From the NCBI GenBank assembly GCA_020636375.1, contig JACJXZ010000001.1:868001-932000 (forward strand): a DNA stretch of 64,000 nt, written 5' to 3'. Positions 35,907 through 45,819 of the stretch are shown piece by piece. This DNA is from Lewinellaceae bacterium. Its GTDB lineage: Bacteria; Bacteroidota; Bacteroidia; Chitinophagales; Saprospiraceae. Within the stretch, counting starts at the first letter, position 1. The number at the start of each line of letters is the position of its first letter. The position numbers and the translations under genes were made by a program. The notes under the pieces are model-generated. The model had not been told where the DNA came from. It saw only the letters and a list, made by a program, of their open reading frames with translations, and did not search any database.

Positions 35907-38327
35907 CTAGGGATACACTTTAGTCAGGCCAGCCCCCGTATCCAGGACGATGTACGCCGTATTGAACCCGGCGGCCTTTGCCTGGCGCCAGGCCTGCTTG
36001 GCCTCTTCGATGTCGTCGAAGCCGGCCAGCAGTTTGACGGTCAGCCCTCCGCTCTGGCGGTCTTCGATATTGCCGTACCGTTCCAGCCCGGATGGGTTGA
36101 AGTACTGGGGGTTCCGGTAAGCGGCCAGCTGCACTTTATACTGTCCGGTGCCGGCGGCAGAGGGTGCAGGAGTATTCTGGCCGCTTTTCGGTTGCGCCCC
36201 GACATTGCCTTCCTCCGGGACGATAAAAGCGTCTTTGTAACCTTTGGATTTGACTGAATTCAGGGCATTGCCCGCTTCTGCGCGGCCGGGAAAAACGCCG
36301 ATGCGCACCTTGTAGACGCCGCCTTCGAATTTGGAGTAGACCTGCCCGATGCTCGTCAAATCGGAAAAGTTTTCCAGGCCGGGTTTGTTGAGGGCGGCAA
36401 CCTGGACGGAATAGCCTTTGCCCAGAGGGACGCTTTCCCCGCCCGGAGAAACGGCGCCTCCGTCTCCGACGATGCCGCCCGGCCGGGGCGCCACATCAGA
36501 GCCCGGATAATTATCTGCGCCTTCACTGACGGGCAGCATGGAGATCACCCCCAGGACGGTGCGGTCATTGCCTTCTCCGGTGTTTACCGTTCGGCTGATA
36601 TCGCGAAAACCAGGGCGGGAATACCGCACCAGGTAGGAAGCGTTGGGGCTAAGGGCCAGGGCGTAATCTCCGTTAACATCGGTGGTGGCCTGCATCGTGC
36701 TGTTGGTCGACTGGTTGGTGGCCGCCACTGCCACCCCCACTACGGGCAGGCGGGTAGCATAGTTCAGGATCTTGCCAATGTATTCTTCGCCACGGCGGCT
36801 GAGCATGATATCATACGATTCGTTCCGGCGGCTTCCGGCAGTTGCTGACACCGAGAATACAGCGTCGTTGAAGCCGTCTGACCGGATGACGATATCGCAG
36901 TTCAGCCCTTCCACCGCCTGAAAGCTATAGGTGCCCCGGCCATCCGCTTTAAAGAGGCCTTCTCCGCAGTTGATAAAATCGATGGTAGCGCCCGGGATGG
37001 GAGCGCCGTCGGAAGCGTTGCGGATGTTGAGCGTGATGTTGTCAGCAGATTTGAACACCTTATACAGGTCTTCGCTGCCCCGCCCTCCCGGGCGGTTGGA
37101 TACCAGGTAACCGATATTCCGGAAACCATCGTAAATGAAGCCGAAATCGTCGCGGGAGGAGTTGATCAGGTTGCCCAGGTGAAAAACGCGGGCCCAGCGC
37201 CCGTTGGCCTGTTCGGCCCGGAAAATGTCGTATCCGCCCAGGCCCTGATGCCAGTTGGAGGAAAAATACAGGTTGCTGCCGTCGTAGAAGGGAGACACTT
37301 CGTCGCCCGGCGTGTTCACATTGGGCCCCAGGTTCTCCGGCGTGCTCCAGGTGTTGCCCATCCGGAAGGAGACGTACAGGTCGAAACCGCCGAAGCCGTC
37401 CGGCCGGTTGGACGAAAAATACAGGGCGTTGCCATCCGGCGAGAAAGCGGGCCAGCCGGTAGAAAACCCAGAGCCGTTATACGGAAAGGGTTTCTGTTCG
37501 GCCCATTCTCCGCCGGGATTGATCTGGGCGATATGGATGCTCAGCTCCAGCCCTCCGGTCGGGATATGGCGGGTGCCGTCGATAAAGTTGTTTTTTGTAA
37601 AGGCCACCGACCGGCCCTCCGGGCCGTAAGACAAGGGCCCGACGTTGACAAAGGCGTTTTCGTCCTGCATCCGGTTCTGGAGCGGCACCGGAGCGTCCAG
37701 GAAGCCGTTATCCCCCACTCTGGCCATGAACAGCTGGTTGTTGGCTTTGCCCGTCCAGGTGGATCCCGCTGGGTTGAGGTCGGTCCGGGCTGATGAAAAG
37801 ACCACCTGGTCGCCGTAAAAAGCCGGAGCGAAGTCCGACGAAGTGGTATTGATGTACTCATTGCTCACCAGATAGGGGGAGGACTGGCCCATCTGGTTCT
37901 GCGCAAAAACGCAGTTCTGGGCAAACTGGCGGCCCTTGGCGGCGTTCTCTTCGTTCTGGCGCTGCACCTTGGCGTAGGCCTCAAACCATTGCCGGGCCTT
38001 ATCGTACTGTTCCAGGGCCATCAGGACTTCGGCGTACTGAAAGGGATACTCGTCGACCATGCTCTTTCGGCCTTCGCGGTCGGCCAGCACCCGTTCGTAC
38101 CAACTCCGCGCTTCTTCCATCTGGTTGAGGTACCGGTAGGAATCGGCAAGCTTGAGCATGGCTTCAAAATTAGACGGCCGTTTTTCGAGCAGTTCGAGAT
38201 AACCCCGCACCGCCAGGTTAAAGGCCCCCATTTCATAATCTTTGTTGGCCCGGTTGAGCTGGCCGTAAGCAGGCAGGCAGGCAACCCAGGTTAACAATAA
38301 CAGGAGGGCACTGGAAAATAGCTTCAT
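35907..38327 (-). CDS. Envelope protein with TPR, PD40 propeller, carboxypeptidase-regulatory and two SPOR domains
   Basis: The protein has 806 residues. Signal peptide (1-22, LLLLLTWVACLPAYG); TPR-like repeats to about 130 (AVRGYLELLEKRPSNFEAMLKLADSYRYL); PD40/WD40-like propeller at about 150-420 (FSPDGNALYFSSNRPDGFGGFDLY, FYDGSNLYFSSNWHQGLGGYDIF). A carboxypeptidase-regulatory-like segment covers about 525-600. Two C-terminal SPOR domains (GKGYSVQVAALNKPG, about 640-715; GQYKVQLAAYRNPQYF, about 735-806) would bind denuded peptidoglycan. The architecture parallels T9SS PorE, but with SPOR in place of OmpA. Divergent from the T9SS subtilase gene. Role in secretion or division is inference. 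Confidence 0.88.
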   Translation of the reverse strand: MKLFSSALLLLLTWVACLPAYGQLNRANKDYEMGAFNLAVRGYLELLEKRPSNFEAMLKLADSYRYLNQMEEARSWYERVLADREGRKSMVDEYPFQYAEVLMALEQYDKARQWFEAYAKVQRQNEENAAKGRQFAQNCVFAQNQMGQSSPYLVSNEYINTTSSDFAPAFYGDQVVFSSARTDLNPAGSTWTGKANNQLFMARVGDNGFLDAPVPLQNRMQDENAFVNVGPLSYGPEGRSVAFTKNNFIDGTRHIPTGGLELSIHIAQINPGGEWAEQKPFPYNGSGFSTGWPAFSPDGNALYFSSNRPDGFGGFDLYVSFRMGNTWSTPENLGPNVNTPGDEVSPFYDGSNLYFSSNWHQGLGGYDIFRAEQANGRWARVFHLGNLINSSRDDFGFIYDGFRNIGYLVSNRPGGRGSEDLYKVFKSADNITLNIRNASDGAPIPGATIDFINCGEGLFKADGRGTYSFQAVEGLNCDIVIRSDGFNDAVFSVSATAGSRRNESYDIMLSRRGEEYIGKILNYATRLPVVGVAVAATNQSTNSTMQATTDVNGDYALALSPNASYLVRYSRPGFRDISRTVNTGEGNDRTVLGVISMLPVSEGADNYPGSDVAPRPGGIVGDGGAVSPGGESVPLGKGYSVQVAALNKPGLENFSDLTSIGQVYSKFEGGVYKVRIGVFPGRAEAGNALNSVKSKGYKDAFIVPEEGNVGAQPKSGQNTPAPSAAGTGQYKVQLAAYRNPQYFNPSGLERYGNIEDRQSGGLTVKLLAGFDDIEEAKQAWRQAKAAGFNTAYIVLDTGAGLTKVYP

Positions 38328-38543
38328 AATCTTGCGTTTTCAAAAAGTAATTACAGGAGTTGTTCTTCCCTATGGAAAACTTCGGTAATATATCAATAAA
38401 ATTAAATACTCAAAAAATCATAGGGCGGTCATTTCAATTGTCAGATTTTTAGCAGTCGGCGATTTTTTATAGACATTATTCCACCAGCACCATAACGGAA
38501 GTTAATTTTGGATTGTTGTGTGACAAATCATTCGAGGTTTTCC

Positions 38544-41213
38544 ATGACACCCTTAAGGCTTTCTTTGCTTTTCCCCGTTTTTTTTTCCGCTTTGCTGTTT
38601 CCGGGCCCTGCCGCCCAGCCCCGTTTCCCCTATGAGCCCGGGCACTTCATCGTCCAGTTGGCTGACAGCGGGGCCATGCCCGCGGTGCTGGCGGCATTGC
38701 GGCGCCACGCCGGTAAAACGGCAAAGATACATACTCCGAAGCAGTTATGCGCCGACCCGCCTATATGGCTGCTGAAGTTTGATCCCGCCCCGGCAGCCGA
38801 CAAGGCCCTGCTCGCCTTCGTCGCCGGCCTGCCGGGAGTCGCTCTTGCCCAGCACGACCATCATTTGTCGCTGCGCGCCACTTTCCCGGACGACCCGCTC
38901 TTTCCCGCCCAGTGGCAATGGCACAACGACGGGGTCAATGGCACTGTGGCGGACGCCGACGTGGATGCTCCCGAAGCCTGGGAAATCAGCTCCGGCGGCG
39001 TAACGCCCGACGGGGACACGATCGTCGTGGCGGTGATCGACGACGGCGTCCGCCTCCGCCATCCTGACCTGGCGCCCAACTTATGGCGCAACCACGGCGA
39101 GATCCCCAACAACCACGTCGACGACGACGACAATGGATACACGGACGATTATTATGGCTGGAACACGGCTTTCGAAAACGGGCAGGTCGACCTCGGGTTT
39201 CACGGCACTCAGGTAGCGGGCATCCTCGCCGCCCGGGGCGGCAACGCAACAGGCGTGGCCGGCATGGCCGGGCACGCCCGGATCATGCCCATCGTAGGGG
39301 GCGCAGGGCTCGAGTCGGAAGTCATTCAGGCTTATGCCTACGCGCTGGCCCAGCGCCGGGCATACAATCAATCCAATGGGCGAAAAGGAGCGTTTATTGT
39401 AGCCACCAATTCCTCCTGGGGCGTCGACGGGCTTTCTTACCAGGATGCCCCGGTCTGGTGCGGTTTTTACGGCCATCTGGGGCAGGCCGGCATGATCAAC
39501 TGTGCGGCTACCGCCAACCGCGACTGGAATGTCGACGAGGCAGGCGACATGCCCACCTCCTGCCCCAGCCCGTTCCTGATCAGCGTGACCGCCTCCAACA
39601 GCGGCGACCAGCGGGGCGAAGCCGCTTATGGCCCTTTGAGTGTCGACCTGGCAGCGCCGGGCATCGGAGTGCTCACCACCAGCCCGGGCGACACCTATGC
39701 CCTGGCCAGCGGCACATCCTACGCCAGCCCCCTGGTAGCGGGCATCGCCGCCCTGCTGTACGCCGCCCCCTGCTCCGGCCTCAGCGCCCTGGCAAAAGCA
39801 GCGCCCGCCCAGGCTGCCCTGGCCGTGAAGCAACTGATCCTGGAGGGAGCCGACACGCTGCCTCAGCTGGCGGAGAGCCTGGCCGGCGGAGGCCGGGCCA
39901 ACGCCCGAAAAAGCCTGGCCCGCCTGCTGGCCCGCTGCAGCGACTGCCCGGCGCCGGCATCGTTCACAGCAGAACAACACAGCGACAGCACCGCCCTGCT
40001 CGACTGGCAGCCGGGCCACCCTGCCAGCCTGTACTGGCGGCTTCAGGGCACCTCGGCATGGGCATCCCTGGGGCAACCCCTGCCGCCCTACCTGTTCGAA
40101 GGGCTTTCTCCCTGCAACGCTTATGAATTCATGCTCGTGGCCCACTGCCCGCTGTCCGACAGCTGGCCCAGCCTGGCATCCCTGCAGGCAAAAGGCTGCT
40201 GCCCGGCGCCGGCAGAAGCCTGGCTGGAGGAGGCCACTCCGGAAGCAGCAGTGATCGGCTGGGAGGCTTCAGCCGGCACCGCATTCCATAAGGCCCAGCT
40301 GTGGCGCCAGGAAGAAAACCTGGCCGCCGGAGAAACGGACGGGAACCAGTTCGCCTTCAGCGGCCTTTCCCCCTGCAGCGACTATGAAGCCCTGCTGATC
40401 TCCAACTGCCCGGGAAACCAACACCAGGATACGCTCGCCTTCTCTTTCCGCACTCCCGGCTGCGGCTCCTGCACCAGCCTGCCTTACTGCCCGTCGGCTG
40501 CAGCGCCAAGTGGCGTGGAATGGATCGCCTCCTTCTCTATCGGCGGCTTTCACAACCCCAGCGGGCAGGATGACGGCTACGGCGACTTTACCCACCTGCC
40601 GGTACGCCTGCAGGCCGGGCAGGCTTATTCCTTCACTATCGAACCGGGTTTTTTGCACCTGCCTTTCCCGGAACACTACCGCATCTGGGCCGACTTCGAC
40701 CAGGACGGCCATTTCGCCGGCCCGGAAGAGCTGCTCTTTGAAACTCCATTCGGAACGGAAGGGCCCGTTTCTGGCCAAATCCTGATACCGGAAACGGCAG
40801 CCGGAGGTTCCGTCCGGTTGCGCCTGAGCATGAAATGGGCCGGCAACAGCAGCAGCCCGCCCCAACCTTGCGAGGAAAATATCGAATTTGGAGAAGTGGA
40901 GGACTACTGCCTGTCCGTGGAGGATTTTCTCTCTTCGCCTTCGTCAGCTGCCTGCTCTCCGGAAATGAATTTGTTCCCTAATCCATTCCGGGAAAACCTC
41001 CAGTTGGAATGGGGCTGCCCCCCGGAACACCCAACGCGGGTGAGGTTTTTCAATTCAACCGGGCAACTGCTGTTCGAACAGGTGGCGGCTCCCGGCACGC
41101 CCTCCTTTCCGCTGCGCCTCCCTCCCGGCCTTGCTCCCGGCCCGTACTTCCTGCAGGTAGAGTCTTCCGGCAAAAGCGCTTTTCAAACTGTCATTAAAAA
41201 TCAGGATCTTTAA
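38544..41213 (+). CDS. Secreted subtilisin-like (S8) protease with fibronectin-like, GEVED and T9SS domains
   Basis: The protein is 889 residues from the ATG at 38544 (MTPLRLSLLFPVFFSALLF signal). An in-frame ATG at 38508 adds 12 residues and is less likely. Catalytic triad: VIDDGVRLRHPDL (Asp), GFHGTQVAG (His), SGTSYASPLVAG (Ser). A calcium-type loop DDDDNGYTDDYYGWN lies between Asp and His. Two fibronectin-III-like modules (LLDWQPGHPASLYWRL; VIGWEASAG), a GEVED domain (YRIWADFDQDG, EFGEVEDYCLSV) and a T9SS sorting domain (NLFPNPFRENLQLEW, YFLQVESSG) follow. A Kazal inhibitor gene starts 37 bp downstream. Confidence 0.93.
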   Translation: MTPLRLSLLFPVFFSALLFPGPAAQPRFPYEPGHFIVQLADSGAMPAVLAALRRHAGKTAKIHTPKQLCADPPIWLLKFDPAPAADKALLAFVAGLPGVALAQHDHHLSLRATFPDDPLFPAQWQWHNDGVNGTVADADVDAPEAWEISSGGVTPDGDTIVVAVIDDGVRLRHPDLAPNLWRNHGEIPNNHVDDDDNGYTDDYYGWNTAFENGQVDLGFHGTQVAGILAARGGNATGVAGMAGHARIMPIVGGAGLESEVIQAYAYALAQRRAYNQSNGRKGAFIVATNSSWGVDGLSYQDAPVWCGFYGHLGQAGMINCAATANRDWNVDEAGDMPTSCPSPFLISVTASNSGDQRGEAAYGPLSVDLAAPGIGVLTTSPGDTYALASGTSYASPLVAGIAALLYAAPCSGLSALAKAAPAQAALAVKQLILEGADTLPQLAESLAGGGRANARKSLARLLARCSDCPAPASFTAEQHSDSTALLDWQPGHPASLYWRLQGTSAWASLGQPLPPYLFEGLSPCNAYEFMLVAHCPLSDSWPSLASLQAKGCCPAPAEAWLEEATPEAAVIGWEASAGTAFHKAQLWRQEENLAAGETDGNQFAFSGLSPCSDYEALLISNCPGNQHQDTLAFSFRTPGCGSCTSLPYCPSAAAPSGVEWIASFSIGGFHNPSGQDDGYGDFTHLPVRLQAGQAYSFTIEPGFLHLPFPEHYRIWADFDQDGHFAGPEELLFETPFGTEGPVSGQILIPETAAGGSVRLRLSMKWAGNSSSPPQPCEENIEFGEVEDYCLSVEDFLSSPSSAACSPEMNLFPNPFRENLQLEWGCPPEHPTRVRFFNSTGQLLFEQVAAPGTPSFPLRLPPGLAPGPYFLQVESSGKSAFQTVIKNQDL

Positions 41214-41250
41214 TTTATCTTTATACTTTTCACCAATTGCAATCTGTATC

Positions 41251-41487
41251 ATGAAACGCTTCATCCTTTCCTTTTTCGCTTTCGCCTGCCTGTCCGCCAC
41301 CTGCAATGAAGGCCGCAAAACCATCTCCGGCGACTGCCTCGACCAGAGCAAGGCCGACCCCGAAATGGCTTGTATAGAGGTGTATGAGCCTGTTTGCGGA
41401 TGCGACGGCAAAACATACCCCAACGAATGTTACGCCCGCCGGGCGGGCGTCACCCGTTGGGAGAAAGGGCCCTGTGAGCAGGAATGA
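41251..41487 (+). CDS. Small exported Kazal-type protease inhibitor
   Basis: A 78-residue protein: signal peptide, then one Kazal domain with the diagnostic CIEVYEPVCGCDGKTYPNECYA and six cysteines in Kazal spacing. The reactive-site loop lies just before VCGCDG. The Cys in LSATC (position 18) could be a lipidation site, which would anchor it to the membrane. Kazal domains inhibit serine proteases by substrate-like binding. Its position directly behind a secreted subtilase on the same strand suggests control of, or protection from, that protease; this is inference. Confidence 0.85.
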   Translation: MKRFILSFFAFACLSATCNEGRKTISGDCLDQSKADPEMACIEVYEPVCGCDGKTYPNECYARRAGVTRWEKGPCEQE

Positions 41488-41536
41488 GTTGCCCTTTTCG
41501 CTGTGGAAAGCCAAATTCTAAGGGATCACCCTCTTT

Positions 41537-43828
41537 TTATTGCTGCACCTTGCCGACGACCCGAAATTCCGTCCGCCGGTTTTGCTGGTGTTCCTCTTCT
41601 GTGCAGGGCACGCCGTCGGCACAGTGGTTGACCAACCGGGATTCCCCGTAGCCTCTGGCCACCAGGCGTTCTTTTTCGACACCTTCGCTGACCAGGAACC
41701 GTACTACTGCATCGGCCCGCTTCTGCGAAAGGGCCATGTTGGATTCGCTCTCGCCGTTGGAGTCTGTATGAGAGCTGATCTCCACGACGATATCCGGATT
41801 TTCCTTCAGGAGCTGCAGCAAGCGCAGGAGATGCGGGATGGAACTTCTCTGGACGCTGGAACGGCCGGTATCATAATAGACGTTGACGCGAAAGGAGAAG
41901 CCTTCGCTTTCCTCATTGCTGCTTCGGTCGAACCCGAAAGCGCCGGCTTCTGCTTCCATTTTTACAGGCACCCCGTCGCCCTCGCTCGCCGGGTCGGAAG
42001 CGTAGGGCATCAGATAAGCATTGACGAATTGTCCGTACTCGCCGTCTCTGACGCATATGGGCTGTTTCATTTTCTGGGCAAAGAAGTTATCTCTTTCTAT
42101 TCTTACCTGGTAGCAACACCCTGCTTCCACCGAGAGGGTGAAACGGCCTTGTTTATCGGTAAAAACGCTGGCAGGTTCCAGGCAATTGACACTGGCCAAC
42201 CCCACTTTCGCCTGGACTACCGGCATGCCGGATTCCTGGTTCAGCACCACGCCGTTCAGCATGTAGTTGCCCGAGGTTCCACGGGGTGCTTCCGGTGCCG
42301 GACGGGAAGCGGCGGTTCCTTCCGGGGCCAGGGCCAGGGCCAGGAAAAGCGTATCTGCCGCCAGTTCTCCTTTCCGCTCGCAGGCTTCCAGAGAACGAGG
42401 CTGATAACCTTTGGCCGTCCCGGTGAGGGTACAGCAGTCCGGCAGGCTGAAAAACAGGCGCCCTTCGGCGTCGCTCACGAGGGTGTCTCCACCGCAGGAA
42501 CTCAGCACCCGGATATAAGGGATCGGGGCGCCGGTGGTAAGGTCCACGACATCCAGCTGCACCGGCGTACCGGTTTCGGCCAGGCGGAAGAAGTAAATGT
42601 CGTCCTTGCCTGCCCCCCCGCTGCGGTTGGACGTGAAATACCCCTCCTTTTCTGTTGCATTGAAAATGATGGCAAAATCGTCAGATTGGGAGTTGAAGGG
42701 GGTGCCGAGGTTGCGGGGCAACACCCAGAGGCCGTCGTGCCCCTCTTCCGTCCAGAATATATCCTGCCCGCCCAGCCCCAGGTGCCCGTTGGAACAGAAG
42801 AACAGCTTCCCCGAATCGCTAATGAAGGGGAAGACCTCGTCATCCGGCGTATTGACGGTAGGGCCAAGGTTGATCGGAGGGCCCCACTGGCCATTCTCCA
42901 GAAAAGAGAGGTAGAGGTCTTTACCGCCCTGCCCGCCGGGCATGTCGGAAGAGAAGAACAGACGGCTGCCGTCCGAACTGACAGAAGGGTGTACGACCGA
43001 GTAATGGTCACTTCCGAACGGCAGCGGCTGGAGGTTGCTCCAGCCGCCTTGCGGCAGGCGGCGGGCCGTGACGATCTCCAGGCGCTGAATCTCGGCATCG
43101 AGCGGAAGATAAGCGGGCACCCTGCGGGTACGGGTAAGATAGATCTCCGTCTCTCCTTTGCTGAATGCGGCCAGCCCCTCGTGGAATTTCGACTGGAGGG
43201 AACTGGAAAAGAGCTGGGGCGTGGAATATGCCCTGGCGCCTCCCCTGTCTTCGATGGCTACCTGAAAGAGGTCGAGAAAAGCCTGGGAGGGATCCTCGGC
43301 AGGCCTGCGGAAAGTTGAAAAAACGAGCTTGTCCTCAAAAAAGGCAGGGCCGAGTTCGCTGTTGGGCCCATTGAAATCAGGCAGGGACAAGGTCACCCTT
43401 CCGGGTTGTTCCTTGCTCAGCTCCCGGATGTATCCGCAGGCATTGAGCAGGCGCTGTTTGCGGGGGTCGTAAGGATTGTACTTCAGGTAATCCTTAAACC
43501 AGCGCTCCGCCCCTTTACAGTCGCCGGTGCGCAGCAACATCAACCCGTAATAGAACTTATCCTCCGGGCGGCTTTGGGGCAGGCCGATGGTCAGTGCATA
43601 CCACTGAGCGGAAGCCTGGTAATTACCCAGGAAGCGGTGGGACTCCGCCAGTCGGAGCTTTACCTCGGCCAGGTCTTCCACTCCGAGCACTTCTTCATAC
43701 AAGGGTATGGCCTGGCGGTATTTTCCTTCTTCAAAATACTGATTGGCCTTTTTCAGTTTGGTGGGCTGGGCAACTATGCCGCCGCATACGATCAAGAAAG
43801 CCGGCAACAGCCATATTCGTTTTTTCAT
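41537..43828 (-). CDS. PorE-like envelope protein: TPR, PD40 propeller, carboxypeptidase-regulatory and OmpA domains
   Basis: The protein is 763 residues from MKKRIWLLPAFLIVCGGIVA at 43828; a 45-residue in-frame extension lacks signal character. TPR repeats to about 130, then a PD40 propeller at about 140-420 (SSDGSRLFFSSDMPGGQGGKDLY, ISDSGKLFFCSNGHLGLGGQDIFW). Two carboxypeptidase-regulatory-like segments (DLTTGAPIPYIRVLSSC; GVVLNQESGMPVVQAKVGL) follow. The C-terminal OmpA domain (VVEISSHTDSNGESESNMALSQKRADAVVRFL, ARGYGES, NRRTEFRV) binds peptidoglycan. This matches the T9SS component PorE in layout, though paralogues of this type are numerous. Convergent with the Kazal gene. Confidence 0.88.
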   Translation of the reverse strand: MKKRIWLLPAFLIVCGGIVAQPTKLKKANQYFEEGKYRQAIPLYEEVLGVEDLAEVKLRLAESHRFLGNYQASAQWYALTIGLPQSRPEDKFYYGLMLLRTGDCKGAERWFKDYLKYNPYDPRKQRLLNACGYIRELSKEQPGRVTLSLPDFNGPNSELGPAFFEDKLVFSTFRRPAEDPSQAFLDLFQVAIEDRGGARAYSTPQLFSSSLQSKFHEGLAAFSKGETEIYLTRTRRVPAYLPLDAEIQRLEIVTARRLPQGGWSNLQPLPFGSDHYSVVHPSVSSDGSRLFFSSDMPGGQGGKDLYLSFLENGQWGPPINLGPTVNTPDDEVFPFISDSGKLFFCSNGHLGLGGQDIFWTEEGHDGLWVLPRNLGTPFNSQSDDFAIIFNATEKEGYFTSNRSGGAGKDDIYFFRLAETGTPVQLDVVDLTTGAPIPYIRVLSSCGGDTLVSDAEGRLFFSLPDCCTLTGTAKGYQPRSLEACERKGELAADTLFLALALAPEGTAASRPAPEAPRGTSGNYMLNGVVLNQESGMPVVQAKVGLASVNCLEPASVFTDKQGRFTLSVEAGCCYQVRIERDNFFAQKMKQPICVRDGEYGQFVNAYLMPYASDPASEGDGVPVKMEAEAGAFGFDRSSNEESEGFSFRVNVYYDTGRSSVQRSSIPHLLRLLQLLKENPDIVVEISSHTDSNGESESNMALSQKRADAVVRFLVSEGVEKERLVARGYGESRLVNHCADGVPCTEEEHQQNRRTEFRVVGKVQQ

Positions 43829-44100
43829 AGTTATTGGGTTGAGGTCCTTAAACCGGGCCATGATACAGGTAATAGGGCACATCGGTATATTGTTGCTAAA
43901 TGATACAAGGGCTGGGCAGCAGAGCTGATGCGCGGCAACAGCCCTTCGATTCCCCGAAAGCATTTCATCTTATAATTACGGAAAGAGCGGGCGGAGGTTT
44001 CATTTTAAAGACGGAACTCCCGCGATAGCGGGTAAGAAGGGCAAAAATAGCCGAAAAAAGGACTATATCGAACAACTTCTTATCTTGAGGCAAAAACGGC

Positions 44101-44928
44101 ATGCAGATCACCACCCTATATACCTATCCGATAAAATCTCTGGCCGGCATCAGCCTGCCCCGGGCTCTTGTGGAAAAACGCGGCCTGGCCTATGACCGCC
44201 GCTGGATGCTGGTGGACCGCGACGGGCTCTTCATCAGCCAGCGGGAGATTCCCCGGCTGGCCCTCCTGGTGCCGGATTTCAGCGGCCCTCACCTCATTGT
44301 CCGCCACCGCCACGAGGGGCTGGCGCCGCTGGCCATTCCCGTGCGCCCTCCGGAACAGGCCGCCGGGCTGGAAGTGCAGATATGGGACGACCGCTGCCGG
44401 GCGCTCCTGGTAAGCCCGGAGGCCGACGAGTGGTTCAGCGAGGCGCTGGATACCCGATGCCGCCTGGTGTACCTGCCCGACGAAAGCGTCCGCCCGTTAA
44501 ACCCGGCCTACGGCCAGCCCGGCGAAATGGTGGGGTTTGCCGACAGCTGCCCGCTGCTCGTCATCGGGGAAGCTTCTCTCGACGACCTTAACCAACGCCT
44601 CGAAAACCCGGTGCCCATGAACCGCTTCCGGCCCAACGTCGTCTTCTCCGGCGGCAATCCTTACGAAGAGGAGCAATGGGAAAGCTTTCGCATCGGCGAC
44701 GCCCGCTTCCGCGGCATCCGCTCCTGCGGCCGATGCCAGATAACTACCATCGACCAGGAGTCGGCAGAAGTGGGCAAAGAACCGCTCCGCACCCTGAGCG
44801 CCTACCGCCGGCAGGGGCATAAAATAGCGTTCGGCCTGCACGCCAGCTTAGCGGCGGAAGAAGGGGAATTGCCGCATATTCAGGTGGGGGATGAAGTTGT
44901 TGTCGGCCGGCAGCGAGGTGGGATATAA
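44101..44928 (+). CDS. MOSC domain protein (mARC-like molybdenum cofactor sulfurtransferase family)
   Basis: A 275-residue cytoplasmic protein. MOSC_N barrel at about 1-120 (LYTYPIKSLAGISLPRALVEKRGLAYDRRWML), then the MOSC domain (PMNRFRPNVVFSGGNPYEEE) with the cofactor-ligating Cys in IRSCGRCQITTID (about 202-214). Members bind sulfurated molybdenum cofactor and reduce N-hydroxylated compounds or relay sulfur. A TATCTTG box lies just upstream (about 44082). The gene ends 8 bp from the convergent UbiA gene. Confidence 0.9.
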   Translation: MQITTLYTYPIKSLAGISLPRALVEKRGLAYDRRWMLVDRDGLFISQREIPRLALLVPDFSGPHLIVRHRHEGLAPLAIPVRPPEQAAGLEVQIWDDRCRALLVSPEADEWFSEALDTRCRLVYLPDESVRPLNPAYGQPGEMVGFADSCPLLVIGEASLDDLNQRLENPVPMNRFRPNVVFSGGNPYEEEQWESFRIGDARFRGIRSCGRCQITTIDQESAEVGKEPLRTLSAYRRQGHKIAFGLHASLAAEEGELPHIQVGDEVVVGRQRGGI

Positions 44929-44936
44929 ACTGGCAC

Positions 44937-45800
44937 TTAATAATACATATCCAGGATGACCATCCCTCCGAAGATGAGGCTGGCCACGCCGTTGGTGGTG
45001 AAAAAGGCGAGGTTGACGCGGCTGAGGTCATTTGGCTTGACGATGGCGTGCTGGTACGCCAGCAGGCCGATAAAGATGCCCGCCGCTACCCAGTGGATCC
45101 ACCCGAAGGCAGGGTACATCGAGTAAAGCAGATAGGCAGCCAGCAGGATGACGCCGGCGCAGGCCAGGTGCAATGCCGAGGAAAACCGCAGCGCGCCGTT
45201 CCTGCCCAGCGCGACCGGGATGGAATTCAAATTCAGGGAGCGGTCGAAATCGTCATCCTGCAGGGCATAGATGATATCGAAGCCGGAAACCCACAACAAC
45301 ACAGCGGCGGAATACAGCAAAGGCAACAGGGCAAACTGCCCCTGAACGGCAAGATAGGCGCCAATGGGGGCCAGGGACAAGCCCAACCCCAAAACGAAAT
45401 GGCAAAGGAAGGTAAAGCGCTTGGTATAACTATACCCCAGGACGACCAGCAGGGCCACCGGGGAAAGGACAAAACAAAGCGGGTTGATGAACCACGCAGT
45501 GAGCATGAACAGCAGGCTATTGATAAAAACGAAGGCCAGCGCCGCCCGGGGCGCGATGATCCCCGCCGGGATTTCCCGGCTGGCCGTCCGGGGGTTTTGA
45601 ACATCGATATCCCGGTCGAGATAGCGGTTGAAGGCCATGGCGGCGCTCCGGGCAAAAACCATGCAGAGCAGCACCAGCAGGAACAGGCGCCCGTTCAGGC
45701 CGGCGCCCGACTCCAGCGTGCCCAGGAAGAAGCCCAGCAGGGCGAAGGGCAGGGCGAAAATGGTATGGCTGAATTTGATCAGGGACAGATAGTCTTTCAT
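44937..45800 (-). CDS. mqnP: UbiA-family prenyltransferase, probable MqnP
   Basis: A 287-residue membrane enzyme with eight or nine helices. The two Mg-prenyl-diphosphate motifs are NRYLDRDID (about 59-67) and DIIYALQDDDFDR (about 177-189). The short length, FSHTIFALPFALLGF start and GRNGALRFSSALH match the UbiA-like group encoded with futalosine-pathway genes rather than haem O synthase or MenA. With mqnD at 33156 this supports prenylation of 1,4-dihydroxy-6-naphthoate for menaquinone. The symbol is a pathway-based assignment. Confidence 0.85.
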   Translation of the reverse strand: MKDYLSLIKFSHTIFALPFALLGFFLGTLESGAGLNGRLFLLVLLCMVFARSAAMAFNRYLDRDIDVQNPRTASREIPAGIIAPRAALAFVFINSLLFMLTAWFINPLCFVLSPVALLVVLGYSYTKRFTFLCHFVLGLGLSLAPIGAYLAVQGQFALLPLLYSAAVLLWVSGFDIIYALQDDDFDRSLNLNSIPVALGRNGALRFSSALHLACAGVILLAAYLLYSMYPAFGWIHWVAAGIFIGLLAYQHAIVKPNDLSRVNLAFFTTNGVASLIFGGMVILDMYY

Positions 45801-45819
45801 TGGTATTCAATCTTCCTAG

